From: Methylolobus aquaticus
GTDB taxonomy: Bacteria; Pseudomonadota; Gammaproteobacteria; Methylococcales; Methylococcaceae
Direction of reading: 5' to 3'
Assembly (NCBI GenBank): GCA_004168015.1
Contig: SEYW01000001.1
Coordinates: 1 to 64,000, forward strand
Length of the DNA stretch: 64,000 nucleotides
Shown here: positions 33,572-42,906 of the stretch, in pieces
Position numbering within the stretch: position 1 is the stretch's first letter
How the letters are laid out: every line of letters begins with the position of its first letter
Made by a program: the position numbers and the translations under genes
The notes under the pieces: generated by a model
The model's input: the letters and a program-made list of their open reading frames with translations, nothing else
What the model was told of the DNA's origin: nothing
Databases searched by the model: none

Positions 33572-33964
33572 TCACCCAGGCGGTAGCATGAACTCCTGCG
33601 CGATCAACTCGAACGCATTGCCTTCCGGATCGCGGCAGAAAATCGCGGGGCGACCAGTGGCACTGTACGTGTAGGGCACTCCAGCCCCATCCAGCTTCGC
33701 GCGCATGCCGTCGATGTCATCGATCAGCAGCGCGACATGACGGTCTCGACCGCCGTGTTCAGGACGCACCGCATCGGCATCGGGATTCGGCAGCGCCAGC
33801 AAATGGATCTGCTGGGCGCCGATCTCGTACCAGACACCGTCGTACTTCAGCTGGGGCCGCTTCGGGCTGGGCTGCAGGCCGAGAATGTTCTCGTAAAAAC
33901 CTCGGGCGACGGCGAGATCGCTGACCAGCAACGAGGTGTGATGCAATGCGGTAATGCGTGCCAT
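33572..33964 (-). CDS. VOC-family (glyoxalase/dioxygenase fold) protein
   Basis: 130-aa single-domain VOC protein. Metal-ligand positions are visible: His8 or His9 in ALHHTSLLVSDL, His in RDRHVALLIDD, and Glu in GNAFELIAQE, so a divalent-metal site is likely intact. GGAGG precedes the ATG. It follows the peptide ABC importer genes on the same strand after 57 bp. Members include glyoxalases, fosfomycin-resistance and ring-cleavage enzymes; the exact reaction cannot be deduced. Confidence 0.85.
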   Translation of the reverse strand: MARITALHHTSLLVSDLAVARGFYENILGLQPSPKRPQLKYDGVWYEIGAQQIHLLALPNPDADAVRPEHGGRDRHVALLIDDIDGMRAKLDGAGVPYTYSATGRPAIFCRDPEGNAFELIAQEFMLPPG

Positions 33965-34021
33965 GGGGATGAAACCTCCGTTCAGTTCAGTTCCGGTTCA
34001 TATTGCAGACCGCGCGCCGGA

Positions 34022-35662
34022 TCATCCGCAACGGAGCTTCGGCACGGCCGCGAGCAGCCGGCGTGTGTAGGGATGGGCAGGCGCGAGCAGCACCTGAGCC
34101 GTGGGACCCTGCTCGACGATCCTGCCCTGATACATCACCGCGACCTCGTGCGCAATTTCGGCCACGACGCCCAGATCGTGTGTGATGAACAGATAACTGA
34201 GCCCCAGCCGTCGCTGCAAATCCACCAGCAACGCGAGTATCTGGGCCTGCACCGACACGTCCAGCGCACTGGTCGGCTCGTCGCAGACGAGGAGCCTGGG
34301 CTCGACCGCGAGGGCGCGGGCGATGCAGATCCGCTGCCGCTGTCCTCCGGAAAATTCATGCGGATACCGGATTCGGGCATCGGGCGGCAATCCCACGGAG
34401 ACCAGCAGCGTCTCCACCCGCTCCCGGCGCGAGTCATGCCCGATCTCGGGACGCAGCGCTCGCAGCCCCTCCTCAATGATGTCACCGACCAGCATACGCG
34501 GATTCATCGCCGAAAAAGGATCCTGAAACACGATCTGCATCGGCGCCCGCAGCCGGCGCTGCGCGTCGTCACTGCCCGGACGCGAAAGATTCACCCCGTC
34601 GTAGCGAAGCTCACCTTCGTTGTGGTCGATCAGTCTCAGCAGCGCCTTCCCGAGCGTCGTCTTGCCGCAGCCCGATTCCCCCACAAGAGCCAGTGTCCGC
34701 CCCCGCGGCAGCTCGAGAGACACGCCGTCGACGGCCCGGACCTGGTCGACGACGCGCTGGAACACACCCTTCCGCACCGGATAGTAAACCTTGAAATCGC
34801 GCACTTCGAGCAGCGTCAGGGGCGGCGCATCGCCCCCCGCGTCGCGGTGGTTGCGGCAGGCGCTCAGGCGCGGCAGCCGTTCGAGCAACTGGCGGCTGTA
34901 GGGGTGCTCGGGCCGGGCGAAGAAGCGCTTGCAATCGGCGGTCTCGACGATTCGTCCGCTCTGCATCACGGCCACGCGATCGGCCATTTCGGCCACGATG
35001 CCGAGGTCGTGGGTGATCAGCCACAAGGCCATGCCCAGGTCGCACTGCAGGGTCTTCAGCACGGCCAGTATCTGGGCCTGCAGCGTGACATCAAGCGCGG
35101 TGGTCGGCTCATCCGCGATCAGCAGTTCGGGTTCGCCGGCCAGCGCGATGGCAATCATGACCCGCTGACGCATGCCGCCGGAGAGCTGGTGCGGGTAAGC
35201 CGACACCGCCCTCCGCGGCTCCGGCAGGCCGACCTGTTCCAGCAGTTCCAGCGTCCGGTCTGCGGCGGCGCGGCCCCGTCGCAGACCATGCCAGGCCAGG
35301 ACCTCGCCGATCTGGGTTCCGACGGTCAGGACCGGGTTCAGCGAGGTCTGAGGATCCTGGAAGATCACCCCGATGCGGCGGCCCCGCACCCGGCCCATCA
35401 TGAGTTCGGGCAACTGCAGTAAATCCTCGCCGGCGAGCGCCACCGAACCGGACAGGATGCGCCCGTTCTGCGGCAGCAGCCGCAGCACTGACAGCGCCGT
35501 GACGGACTTTCCGGACCCCGACTCGCCGACCAGCGCAAAGGTCTCGCCGGCCCCAACATGGAAATCGACGCCGTCGACCGCCCGAACGACTTCCCCGCCC
35601 TGGAGGAATCCGGTGCGCAGGTTCGCGACCTGCAGCAGTGGCACCGACGCCGCGCCTGTCAC
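34022..35662 (-). CDS. Peptide ABC importer ATPase with two fused nucleotide-binding domains (YejF-like)
   Basis: 546-aa protein with two complete ATPase domains. Walker A loops are GESGSGKS and GESGCGKT, signatures are LSGGMRQR and FSGGQRQR, and Walker B is followed by DEPTTALD and DEPTSALD. Each domain ends in the HPYS/TRxLL motif of the oligopeptide (Opp/Dpp) family. Start GTG 35662 overlaps the permease stop (GTGA); a longer frame inside the permease gene was rejected. It drives the importer encoded upstream in the same operon. Confidence 0.94.
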   Translation of the reverse strand: MTGAASVPLLQVANLRTGFLQGGEVVRAVDGVDFHVGAGETFALVGESGSGKSVTALSVLRLLPQNGRILSGSVALAGEDLLQLPELMMGRVRGRRIGVIFQDPQTSLNPVLTVGTQIGEVLAWHGLRRGRAAADRTLELLEQVGLPEPRRAVSAYPHQLSGGMRQRVMIAIALAGEPELLIADEPTTALDVTLQAQILAVLKTLQCDLGMALWLITHDLGIVAEMADRVAVMQSGRIVETADCKRFFARPEHPYSRQLLERLPRLSACRNHRDAGGDAPPLTLLEVRDFKVYYPVRKGVFQRVVDQVRAVDGVSLELPRGRTLALVGESGCGKTTLGKALLRLIDHNEGELRYDGVNLSRPGSDDAQRRLRAPMQIVFQDPFSAMNPRMLVGDIIEEGLRALRPEIGHDSRRERVETLLVSVGLPPDARIRYPHEFSGGQRQRICIARALAVEPRLLVCDEPTSALDVSVQAQILALLVDLQRRLGLSYLFITHDLGVVAEIAHEVAVMYQGRIVEQGPTAQVLLAPAHPYTRRLLAAVPKLRCG

Positions 35663-37053
35663 TCGGCGCGCCTCGGATCCAGCGCATCCCGAACCGCGTC
35701 GGCAAACAGGTTCGCCGCCAGCACCAGCGTGAACATGAACACGAACGCTGCCGCCAGCGACCACCATACCGGCGGCTCGCGGGCCAGTTCCAGGCGGGCG
35801 CTGTTGATCATGTTGCCCCAGCTCTCGGTCGTCGGGTCCACGCCGATATTGATGTACGACAACACCGCCTCGGCGAGCACCAGTCCGCTGAAATCAAGTA
35901 CGACCGAGATCAGCACGATGTGGAACACGTTTGGCAGGATATGGCGCAACAGGATGCCGTGATCCCGCACGCCGAGCGCCCGCGCCGCCTGGACATATTC
36001 CAGTTCGCGGAGTTTCAGCGTCTCGGCCCGCAACAGCCGACAGAGTCCCGTCCAGTTGGTCAGGCCGAGTATCAGACACAGGAACAACAGCCGCAGGTCA
36101 GCCCGCAAGGCCAGACTCGCGAATGCCTCTTCGTGCTTCGCCATATAGACCTGGGTCAGCAGAATCGCGGCCGCGATCAGCAGTACATGGGGTATAGAAT
36201 TCAAGGTGGTATAGAGGTATTGGATGAGATCGTCGGCCCAGCCACGGAAATAGCCGGCCGCAAGCCCCAGGACCAATGCCAGCGGCAAGGTCACGAAGGT
36301 GGTCAGCGTCCCGATCAGCAACCCCGTCCGTATGCTCTTGATGGTCTGATAGAGCACATCGGCGCCGACCTTGTCCGTGCCGAACACATGGTAGTGCGCA
36401 CTCCACTCGGCAATCGCACCGCCCCCAACGCACAGCAGCAGCAGCGTGAGCAACATCGCACGCCATGGCAGGGGCGTCTGACCGCGGGCCACGCGATGGA
36501 CGACCCGGCCAATCGGCTCACGCCGCGACCTCGCAATCAGCGCCGCAATACCGGCCGCGGCAATCAGCCACATCAACCCGCCCTGCCCGGCACCGCGCAC
36601 ACCGGTGACGGCGATATCGCGGACCCTCTCGGACTCGGGATCGACCAGATGCGCGCCGCCATATGTCAGTCGGGGGTAATCCCAACGCTGACCGCCGTCG
36701 GCAGTCGGCAGATGCTCCTTCGCATAGGCGTAGGCCGCGAAGGGTTCCGAGTAGGTTTTCTCGGTACGGGTACGCAATCCCCCGAGCCAGTGATCGAGCA
36801 GGCTGATCGGCTCGTTCGCGCCCGCTGCGCTTCCTGCCGCATCGGCGCGCGGGAAGAAGTGCACGGAGTCAACGATGCCGACGGCGAGATACACCGCGAT
36901 CACGACCAGGGACACCATCGCGGGGGTGCTCCGCGAAACCGTGCGCCAGGGGCGGCGAAAATGCTCGCGGCGCCGCATCACGAGCACCAGCGCGCCGGCC
37001 ATGGCCAGCACCAGGAAGAACAGGCCGTCGGTCCAGAACAGGGTCGGGATCAA
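35659..37053 (-). CDS. Peptide ABC importer permease (YejE/DppC-like)
   Basis: 464-aa inner-membrane permease. The C-terminal half has the binding-protein-dependent transport domain with the EAA loop (YVQAARALGVRDHGILLRHILPN) and LAEAVLSYINIGVDPTTESWGNM. The N-terminal part is long, with an extra helix pair and a periplasmic loop of about 90 residues, as in YejE. The frame starts with TTG 37053, overlapping the upstream stop (TTGA); other starts would remove the first helix. Confidence 0.9.
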   Translation of the reverse strand: MIPTLFWTDGLFFLVLAMAGALVLVMRRREHFRRPWRTVSRSTPAMVSLVVIAVYLAVGIVDSVHFFPRADAAGSAAGANEPISLLDHWLGGLRTRTEKTYSEPFAAYAYAKEHLPTADGGQRWDYPRLTYGGAHLVDPESERVRDIAVTGVRGAGQGGLMWLIAAAGIAALIARSRREPIGRVVHRVARGQTPLPWRAMLLTLLLLCVGGGAIAEWSAHYHVFGTDKVGADVLYQTIKSIRTGLLIGTLTTFVTLPLALVLGLAAGYFRGWADDLIQYLYTTLNSIPHVLLIAAAILLTQVYMAKHEEAFASLALRADLRLLFLCLILGLTNWTGLCRLLRAETLKLRELEYVQAARALGVRDHGILLRHILPNVFHIVLISVVLDFSGLVLAEAVLSYINIGVDPTTESWGNMINSARLELAREPPVWWSLAAAFVFMFTLVLAANLFADAVRDALDPRRAE

Positions 37054-38027
37054 TGCAGGCGTACCCGGGGATCGACGAGGGTATAGGAAATGTCCGTCAG
37101 CAGGAGCCCGAGGATGTACAGCGTCGAACCGAGATACACCATTGAGCGGACGATCGCAAAGTCCTGCTGCTGGATCGCGTCGATCGTATAGCTGCCCAGG
37201 CCCGGAATCGCGAAGAAGGACTCGTTCAGCAGACTGCCGGTGAACAGCAGCGGCAGCAGCACGACGATGCCGGTCAGGATCGGGATCAGGGCGTTCCGCA
37301 GTACGTGCGTGAACAGCACCCGGAGTTCGCCCAGCCCTTTTGCCCGTGCGGTGCGCACATAGTCCTTCTCGACTTCGTCAAGGAACAACGTGCGATACCA
37401 GCGCACGCCGGACCCGATCCCGGAAATGACACTGATCGTCAGCGGCAGGATCAGAAACCGCCAGGCGTCGCGACCTCCGTCGTAGCCCGAGATCGGCACC
37501 AGCTGCAGCAGCTTTCCGAACAGATACTGGCCGCCGATGATGTAGAACAGCGACGACACGGACATCAGCGCAACGCACAGGGCCATGCCCCAGAACTCGA
37601 GATAGGTCAGCCGGAACAGCACGACCAACAGCGCCAGCGAGACATTGACCGCGACACCGAGCACCAGCGACGGCGTCGCGATCGCGAGCGAGGGCCACAT
37701 TCGGGTCCTTATGTCGGCACCGATGTCACGACCCTGGTCGGAGCGACCGAAACGGAACAGGAACAGACCGACGGACTTCTGGTAGAAGATCGTCTCGGTG
37801 ACCTGGGCCGTTCCTTCAGCGCCCTCATTCCAGAGCAGCGGCAGGTCGTAGCCGCGCTCGTGCTTCCAGTCGCGGATGGCCTCCGGCCCCACCCGTTTCT
37901 GCCCGAGCTGCATGCGCGCCATGTCGTCGGGTGTGTTCACGACAAAGAACAGCAGAAAGGTCAGGATGTTGACTCCCAGCAATAGCGGGACGGCGTACAG
38001 CAGGCGTCGGATCAGATAGGCGCTCAC
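37050..38027 (-). CDS. Peptide ABC importer permease (YejB/DppB-like)
   Basis: 325-aa inner-membrane permease with six helices. It opens with the typical SAYLIRRLLYAVPLLLGVNILTF, and the EAA loop is DYVRTARAKGLGELRVLFTHVLRNALIPIL. The end, LLTDISYTLVDPRVR, is the family signature (DxxYxxxDPRV). GTG 38027 overlaps the stop of the binding protein gene (GTGA). The open frame continues far upstream into the binding-protein gene but codes for nothing familiar there. Confidence 0.92.
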   Translation of the reverse strand: MSAYLIRRLLYAVPLLLGVNILTFLLFFVVNTPDDMARMQLGQKRVGPEAIRDWKHERGYDLPLLWNEGAEGTAQVTETIFYQKSVGLFLFRFGRSDQGRDIGADIRTRMWPSLAIATPSLVLGVAVNVSLALLVVLFRLTYLEFWGMALCVALMSVSSLFYIIGGQYLFGKLLQLVPISGYDGGRDAWRFLILPLTISVISGIGSGVRWYRTLFLDEVEKDYVRTARAKGLGELRVLFTHVLRNALIPILTGIVVLLPLLFTGSLLNESFFAIPGLGSYTIDAIQQQDFAIVRSMVYLGSTLYILGLLLTDISYTLVDPRVRLH

Positions 38028-40198
38028 AGCGCGCTGGCCCTCTGGCGTCGGCGATAGCCGTGCCAGGCCGGCACCAGCGCCGCGAAGAACAGGATCAGGC
38101 CGACCAGCAATGGCCAGACCCGGGGGCGGTTCCATTCCCGTTGCCGCGCCACCCGCTGCGCCGGTTCGATCAGCTGGTACTTGAGGTCGTTGTTCGCCAT
38201 CAGATTGGGCTTCAGATTGCGGAACCAGGCGTGATGCAGCGCAAAGCTCTTGGGATGGTAGCCGAAGATCCAGGGCGCGTCGTGGCGGACGATCTCCTGT
38301 AACTGCTGGATCACCTCCAGGCGCGCAGGCCCGTCGTCCATGTTCCGCATGCGCTCGAATAACCGGTCGAACCGTTCGCTCTGATAGTTGGCCGCATTCT
38401 CGCCACCGAGCCCGGCCTTGCGGTTCGGCCCATACAGCAGGAAGAAGAAGTTCTCGGGATCGGGATAATCCGCGTTCCAACCCCACTGAAAAATCTGCGC
38501 ATTGCCGTTCGCCATCTTCTGCTGGAACTGGTTGTAGTCGGTGGCCCGCAATACGAGTTGGATGCCGAGCTTGTCGAACTGTTTCCGATACCAGTTCAGC
38601 AAGGATTTGTCGTCCGGCCCGCGCGCCGTAATGTCCAGATACAGCACCAGAGGCTTGCCGGTCACCGCGTCGACACCCCGCGGATAGCCCGCCTCGGCCA
38701 GCCGTTGCCGGGCTGCCTCGATGGACTTGCGGCGTGGCGCATTCCCGACCCAATCATAGACGTAGGGATTAATGCCGCGCAGACCATCAAGATGACCGAA
38801 GATCCCCGGCGGCACCATGCCCTGTGCGGGAATGCCCCGACCATTCATGAAGATCGTGATGAACTCCTCGTAGTCCAGCGCGATGCTCAGCGCCTGTCGC
38901 AGTTTGCAGTGACGCTCGTCCAGTCCACCGATGACGGGATCCAGCAGATTGAACCCCATGTAATACGAGGAAGCGGCAACCGCTGTCTCGAGCGAGATAC
39001 CCTGAGCCAGCATCTCCCGCGTCAACTCGGCATTTCCCTGCGCGCTGAACTGCACGGCCTGATCGAAATTGTCCGAGGCCAGACCTGACGAGTCGTAGTA
39101 GCCCTGCAGAAACTTGTTCCAGTAGGGGATCGTCTCCTTTTCCAGCGCCAGCACCACGCGATCGATGAATGGCAAGCGATTGCCGGCATTGACCAGCAGG
39201 CCCGATTCCCGATCGCCGGGCTCGCCCTCGGTCGGGTAAAACTCGTCATGAAAATAGGGATTCCGGCCCAGCACGATCCGCCGGTTCGGATTGTTCTCGA
39301 TCAGCTGGTAGGCGCCGGTGCCGACCGGATACCAGTCCAGCGTGATGTTCTTTGCCACCAGCCCCGGCTGACTATAGAAGCGCTCGGCCTCCCACGGCAT
39401 CGGGGCGAAGAACGGCATGGCCAGCCAGAAGCGGAACTGCGGGTACTTGCCATGCAGGCGCACGCGGTAGTGCTGTCCGTCCATGACCTGCACCCCCTCC
39501 AGGGCGTAATCACGCAGATCGAGCACGGCCCTGGGCCCTCGCGCATCGAGATCGCGTTTCAGCACGTCGGCCAGTTCCCTGAACCCGACGATGTAGGTCT
39601 TCATCAACTCGGCAATGGGCGAGTGCAGCTGCGGATGGGCCAGTCGCTTGATCTGGTGCGCGTAGTCCTCGGCCGTCACCTCCCGGGTCGCACGCTCACC
39701 GAAGTCGTCAAGCCTGGCGATACTCGCCAGTTGCTCGTCGGTCAGCGCGTGATAGCGATAAGCGCCCTCGGAATCGCGCACGAACGCGGGGTGCGGCTGG
39801 AAACGAATCCCCGGCTTCAGATGGATCGCATACTCGCTGTAGGCGATGGCGGCCTCCGGCGCATCGTCCGGCAGGACCTTCAGATCCCGGTCCAGATAGC
39901 GAACCGTCGGCAATACGCCAGCAGTGAGCGGCTCGAGGGCATACGGCCGCTGCAGATAGTGGTACTGGAGTGGCGGCTCGTAGACCTGCCCGATGATCCG
40001 GAATTCGTCCGAGCTGTAGGCGCGCGCCGGATCCAGATGTTTCGGGCGCTCCGAGAACGAGGCGAACAGTGTGCGTCCGGATGCCGCGCCCGCTGGATAA
40101 GGGCTGTTCCAGGGCCCCTCGCCGCAAGCCGTCAACAGGATGGCCATGGCAGGCAAAAGGACGGCAGCAAGGCAGCGAGGAAAGGCGGGCAACGGCAT
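38024..40198 (-). CDS. Extracellular solute-binding protein family 5, lipid-anchored (YejA-like)
   Basis: 724-aa periplasmic peptide-binding protein. Lipobox AILLTAC near residue 25; binding-fold motifs include SERPKHLDPARAYSSDEF, the GTGAYQL element, and FQWGWNADYPDPENFFFLLYGPN near the C-terminal half. It ends in an additional membrane helix (WPLLVGLILFFAALVPAW) and a basic tail, so it may be held at both ends. It is about 100 residues longer than typical YejA. ATG 40198 is the second Met of the open frame; the first is a TTG. First gene of the importer operon. Confidence 0.9.
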   Translation of the reverse strand: MPLPAFPRCLAAVLLPAMAILLTACGEGPWNSPYPAGAASGRTLFASFSERPKHLDPARAYSSDEFRIIGQVYEPPLQYHYLQRPYALEPLTAGVLPTVRYLDRDLKVLPDDAPEAAIAYSEYAIHLKPGIRFQPHPAFVRDSEGAYRYHALTDEQLASIARLDDFGERATREVTAEDYAHQIKRLAHPQLHSPIAELMKTYIVGFRELADVLKRDLDARGPRAVLDLRDYALEGVQVMDGQHYRVRLHGKYPQFRFWLAMPFFAPMPWEAERFYSQPGLVAKNITLDWYPVGTGAYQLIENNPNRRIVLGRNPYFHDEFYPTEGEPGDRESGLLVNAGNRLPFIDRVVLALEKETIPYWNKFLQGYYDSSGLASDNFDQAVQFSAQGNAELTREMLAQGISLETAVAASSYYMGFNLLDPVIGGLDERHCKLRQALSIALDYEEFITIFMNGRGIPAQGMVPPGIFGHLDGLRGINPYVYDWVGNAPRRKSIEAARQRLAEAGYPRGVDAVTGKPLVLYLDITARGPDDKSLLNWYRKQFDKLGIQLVLRATDYNQFQQKMANGNAQIFQWGWNADYPDPENFFFLLYGPNRKAGLGGENAANYQSERFDRLFERMRNMDDGPARLEVIQQLQEIVRHDAPWIFGYHPKSFALHHAWFRNLKPNLMANNDLKYQLIEPAQRVARQREWNRPRVWPLLVGLILFFAALVPAWHGYRRRQRASAL

Positions 40199-40360
40199 CA
40201 AAGGGCGGAAGAATGAGGATCAGACGGGGCTGACCGAGCGGCTCGATTATACGCGACGTGAAGCGATGCCCACCGCACCCGGGGCGATGCTGGACACCGC
40301 GTGACGGGGCGGACATACTGAGCCGCTTCAAAAATTCGCACAATACGGAGGAAGCCAACG

Positions 40361-41143
40361 ATGGGGTTCATGCAAGGCAAGAAGGTGTTGATCGTCGGCG
40401 TGGCCGGCAATCGTTCGATCGCGTGGGGCATCGCTCAGGCGATGAAGCGCGAGGGCGCCGAACTCGCGTTCAATTACCAGAACGAAAAGTTACGCGAGCG
40501 CGTCGAGGGTCTGGCCGCCGAATGCGGCTCCTCCATCGTCCTGCCCTGCGATGTGTCCAGCGACGACGAGATCTCGGCGATGTTCGAGCATCTGGGCCAG
40601 CGCTGGGACGGCTTGGACTGCATCGTCCACTCCGTGGCTTTCGCACCGCGCGACGCGCTGGAAGGCTCTTACATCGACTCGGTCACACGCGAAAACTTTC
40701 GCACCGCACACGACGTCAGCTCCTACAGCTTCGCCGCGCTCGCCAAGGCGGGCCGCGCGTTGATGGCCGGAAGAAACGGTTCGCTGCTGACCCTGAGCTA
40801 TCTCGGCGCCGAGCGCGCGCTGCCGAACTACAATGTCATGGGCGTCGCGAAGGCCAGCCTCGAAGCGAACGTGCGCTATCTGGCCTACTCGCTGGGGCCT
40901 GAAGGCACGCGGGTCAATGCGGTGTCGGCCGGCCCGATCCGGACGCTGGCCGCATCGGGCATCAGCAACTTTCGCGACATGCTGACCAAGGCGGAATCGG
41001 CCGCGCCGCTGCGCAAGAACGTCACCATCGAAGAAGTCGGTAATGCCGGGGCGTTTCTGTGTTCCGATCTGGCCTCCGGCATTACCGGCGAGATCGTCTA
41101 TGTCGATGCAGGCTACAACATCGTGGGCCTGCCGGCGTTCTAG
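40361..41143 (+). CDS. fabI: Enoyl-[acyl-carrier-protein] reductase (NADH), FabI
   Basis: 260-aa short-chain dehydrogenase-like reductase that completes each cycle of fatty acid elongation. It has the modified nucleotide loop [13 protein letters not shown], the [10 protein letters not shown] segment, and the catalytic Tyr-x6-Lys with the extra Tyr in [24 protein letters not shown]. The end, [19 protein letters not shown], is canonical. GGAGG lies at good distance before ATG 40361. A FabI enzyme of this class is the target of triclosan-type inhibitors. It is monocistronic here. Confidence 0.97.
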   Translation: MGFMQGKKVLIVGVAGNRSIAWGIAQAMKREGAELAFNYQNEKLRERVEGLAAECGSSIVLPCDVSSDDEISAMFEHLGQRWDGLDCIVHSVAFAPRDALEGSYIDSVTRENFRTAHDVSSYSFAALAKAGRALMAGRNGSLLTLSYLGAERALPNYNVMGVAKASLEANVRYLAYSLGPEGTRVNAVSAGPIRTLAASGISNFRDMLTKAESAAPLRKNVTIEEVGNAGAFLCSDLASGITGEIVYVDAGYNIVGLPAF

Positions 41144-41639
41144 CCGCACGGGCCATTCACCGGATATCGACGTGTATTGGACGCGGGACGCGCTGACTGG
41201 ATTCGGCGCTTTCCGCGCAGCGCCGCTGCGGAGGAGGCAGCAATCTCAGCCGACTTCCGGCGACACCCACAGTGACCGAGCGGTGTTGGAAGTTCGGCGC
41301 TCTGACTGAAGCCAGGACACGCATTGCGCGAACCCGGTCCGTCAGGTTGTGCCGGAGATTCCACCCGTCCCGACCGGGCACCGAGCCCCCCGAATCCTTA
41401 CCCCGCTAAGCCTCCCCGACACACTGCCAGATTACCGGTATTGTTTGGGCCGACGACAGTGAATATTCACACACGGACTGTGACATTCGTCACAGCGCAC
41501 CCGGAAACCAGCGCCATTCAGCCGCTCCTAATGGGGTTCCTGTTCCCAACGCGCCCAGCCGCGGGCGGCGTCACCGGCGTTCAAAAACCTACGCCGACGG
41601 CATCGCCGGGGCTTTCCGCGCGGGATGACATTTGAGTTT
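41144..41639. other. Non-coding interval between convergent fabI and moaA
   Basis: 496 bp between convergent genes. The plus-strand frames here have no protein features. The only clear signal is the CRP-like palindrome at 41479-41494. No convincing terminator for either gene was seen. Confidence 0.5.
41479..41494. promoter_or_regulatory. CRP/Vfr-type operator palindrome without an obvious target gene
   Basis: Perfect TGTGA-N6-TCACA, the consensus of CRP/Vfr-type regulators, centred at 41486/41487. One flanking base pair (C/G) extends the dyad. No start codon of a recognisable gene follows within 150 bp on either strand, so it might control a small RNA or be fortuitous. Confidence 0.5.
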
Positions 41640-42644
41640 TCACCCGCCCGTCGCGTTCATGTGGCGAATGATGACCGGCTGCGCAGTCAGATCGAAATGG
41701 TGGCGCTCGGGCTTCAGGTCCATGGCCGCCACGATGGCCTGTCGCAAGCGCTCAGTATCTCCGGGGTGACTCCGGATCACGCGCTTCAGATCGACCGAGT
41801 GCTCGTTGCCGAGGCACAGCAGCAGCCGACCCTCCGCGGTTACCCGCACCCGGTTGCAACTGCCGCAGAAGTTGTGACTGTGCGGTGAGATGAAGCCGAC
41901 CCGCGTGTCGCTGCCGGCCAGCCGGAAGTACCGCGAGGGTCCCCCCGTCGATTCCGGCGAGGGCAGCAGCGTGAACACGCGGTCCAGCGTGGTCTTGATC
42001 TCGTCGCTGGAACAAAAGTCTTCACTCCGGTCCCGACCATCGACGAGCCCCAGCGGCATTTCTTCAATAAAGCTGATATCAGTGCCGCTATCCGTGGCGA
42101 AGCGGACCAGATCCACGACCTCGTCGTCGTTGCGGTACTTCATGATCACGGCATTGAGTTTGATGCGCGCGAAACCGGTGGCGACGGCCAGCTTGATCCC
42201 CCGTAACACCTGCGTCAGGTCACCGACGCGGGTAATGGCTCGAAAACGGTCCGGACGCAAGGAGTCAAGGCTGACGTTGATCCTGCGCACGCCGGCGTCT
42301 TTCAATGCCGCTGCGTTCTGTGCGAGCTGCGATCCATTGGTCGTGAGCACCAGTTCGCGCAAACCCGGCAGGCGGCCGATCGCTTCGATCAGTCCCAGTG
42401 CACCGCGCCGGACCAGCGGCTCTCCGCCGGTTATGCGGATCTTGCCGACGCCCAGTTCGGTGAAGGCGCGAGCCACCTCGTGAACTTCCTCCAGACTCAG
42501 GATCTGCGCTCTCGGCAGAAACGTCATGTCTTCCGCCATGCAGTACTGGCAGCGAAAGTCACAACGATCGGTAATCGAGATGCGGACATAGTTCACGGTC
42601 CGGCCGAAGCGGTCGGTCAGGAGGGTGGGAGCGGCGCTGGTCAT
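41640..42644 (-). CDS. moaA: GTP 3',8-cyclase MoaA (molybdenum cofactor biosynthesis)
   Basis: 334-aa radical SAM enzyme that converts GTP to 3',8-cyclo-GTP with MoaC. The SAM cluster is CDFRCQYC and the second cluster CGSCN plus the later Cys in LLLCLG. SAM contacts are in [12 protein letters not shown], and the protein ends in the GG dipeptide needed for activity. ATG 42644 was chosen over a TTG 27 bp upstream. No other moa genes adjoin it. Confidence 0.97.
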   Translation of the reverse strand: MTSAAPTLLTDRFGRTVNYVRISITDRCDFRCQYCMAEDMTFLPRAQILSLEEVHEVARAFTELGVGKIRITGGEPLVRRGALGLIEAIGRLPGLRELVLTTNGSQLAQNAAALKDAGVRRINVSLDSLRPDRFRAITRVGDLTQVLRGIKLAVATGFARIKLNAVIMKYRNDDEVVDLVRFATDSGTDISFIEEMPLGLVDGRDRSEDFCSSDEIKTTLDRVFTLLPSPESTGGPSRYFRLAGSDTRVGFISPHSHNFCGSCNRVRVTAEGRLLLCLGNEHSVDLKRVIRSHPGDTERLRQAIVAAMDLKPERHHFDLTAQPVIIRHMNATGG

Positions 42645-42906
42645 GGTGGTTTGCGGAGTTACACGACGCAATTCAATGGCGGTTATAAATTTTTACATGC
42701 TTTGACTGGCGCCAGTAGCAAAATGCTCGGGAATTTTCTGGCGGGCTGCCGGTCCGAGTGTCGCGTACGTCCAAAGATGCTGCTGCGGCGATGTCCAGCC
42801 GGGTAGTTTAAGCGCCACACGCCACGATGCTTGGAGTTTCTTTGAAAAACACATATTCTTTGCACTCCTTGAAAGCGACCTGCTGGGATTTGGCAATCGC
42901 ACTTAC

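Noticed and set aside
37050-38753. 567-aa version of the YejB-like permease
   Set aside because: The extra N-terminal part overlaps the binding protein gene and shows no membrane or transporter features; GTG 38027 gives a canonical permease start.
41324-41635. 103-aa plus-strand frame between fabI and moaA
   Set aside because: Proline/arginine-rich, no Shine-Dalgarno, no recognisable features.
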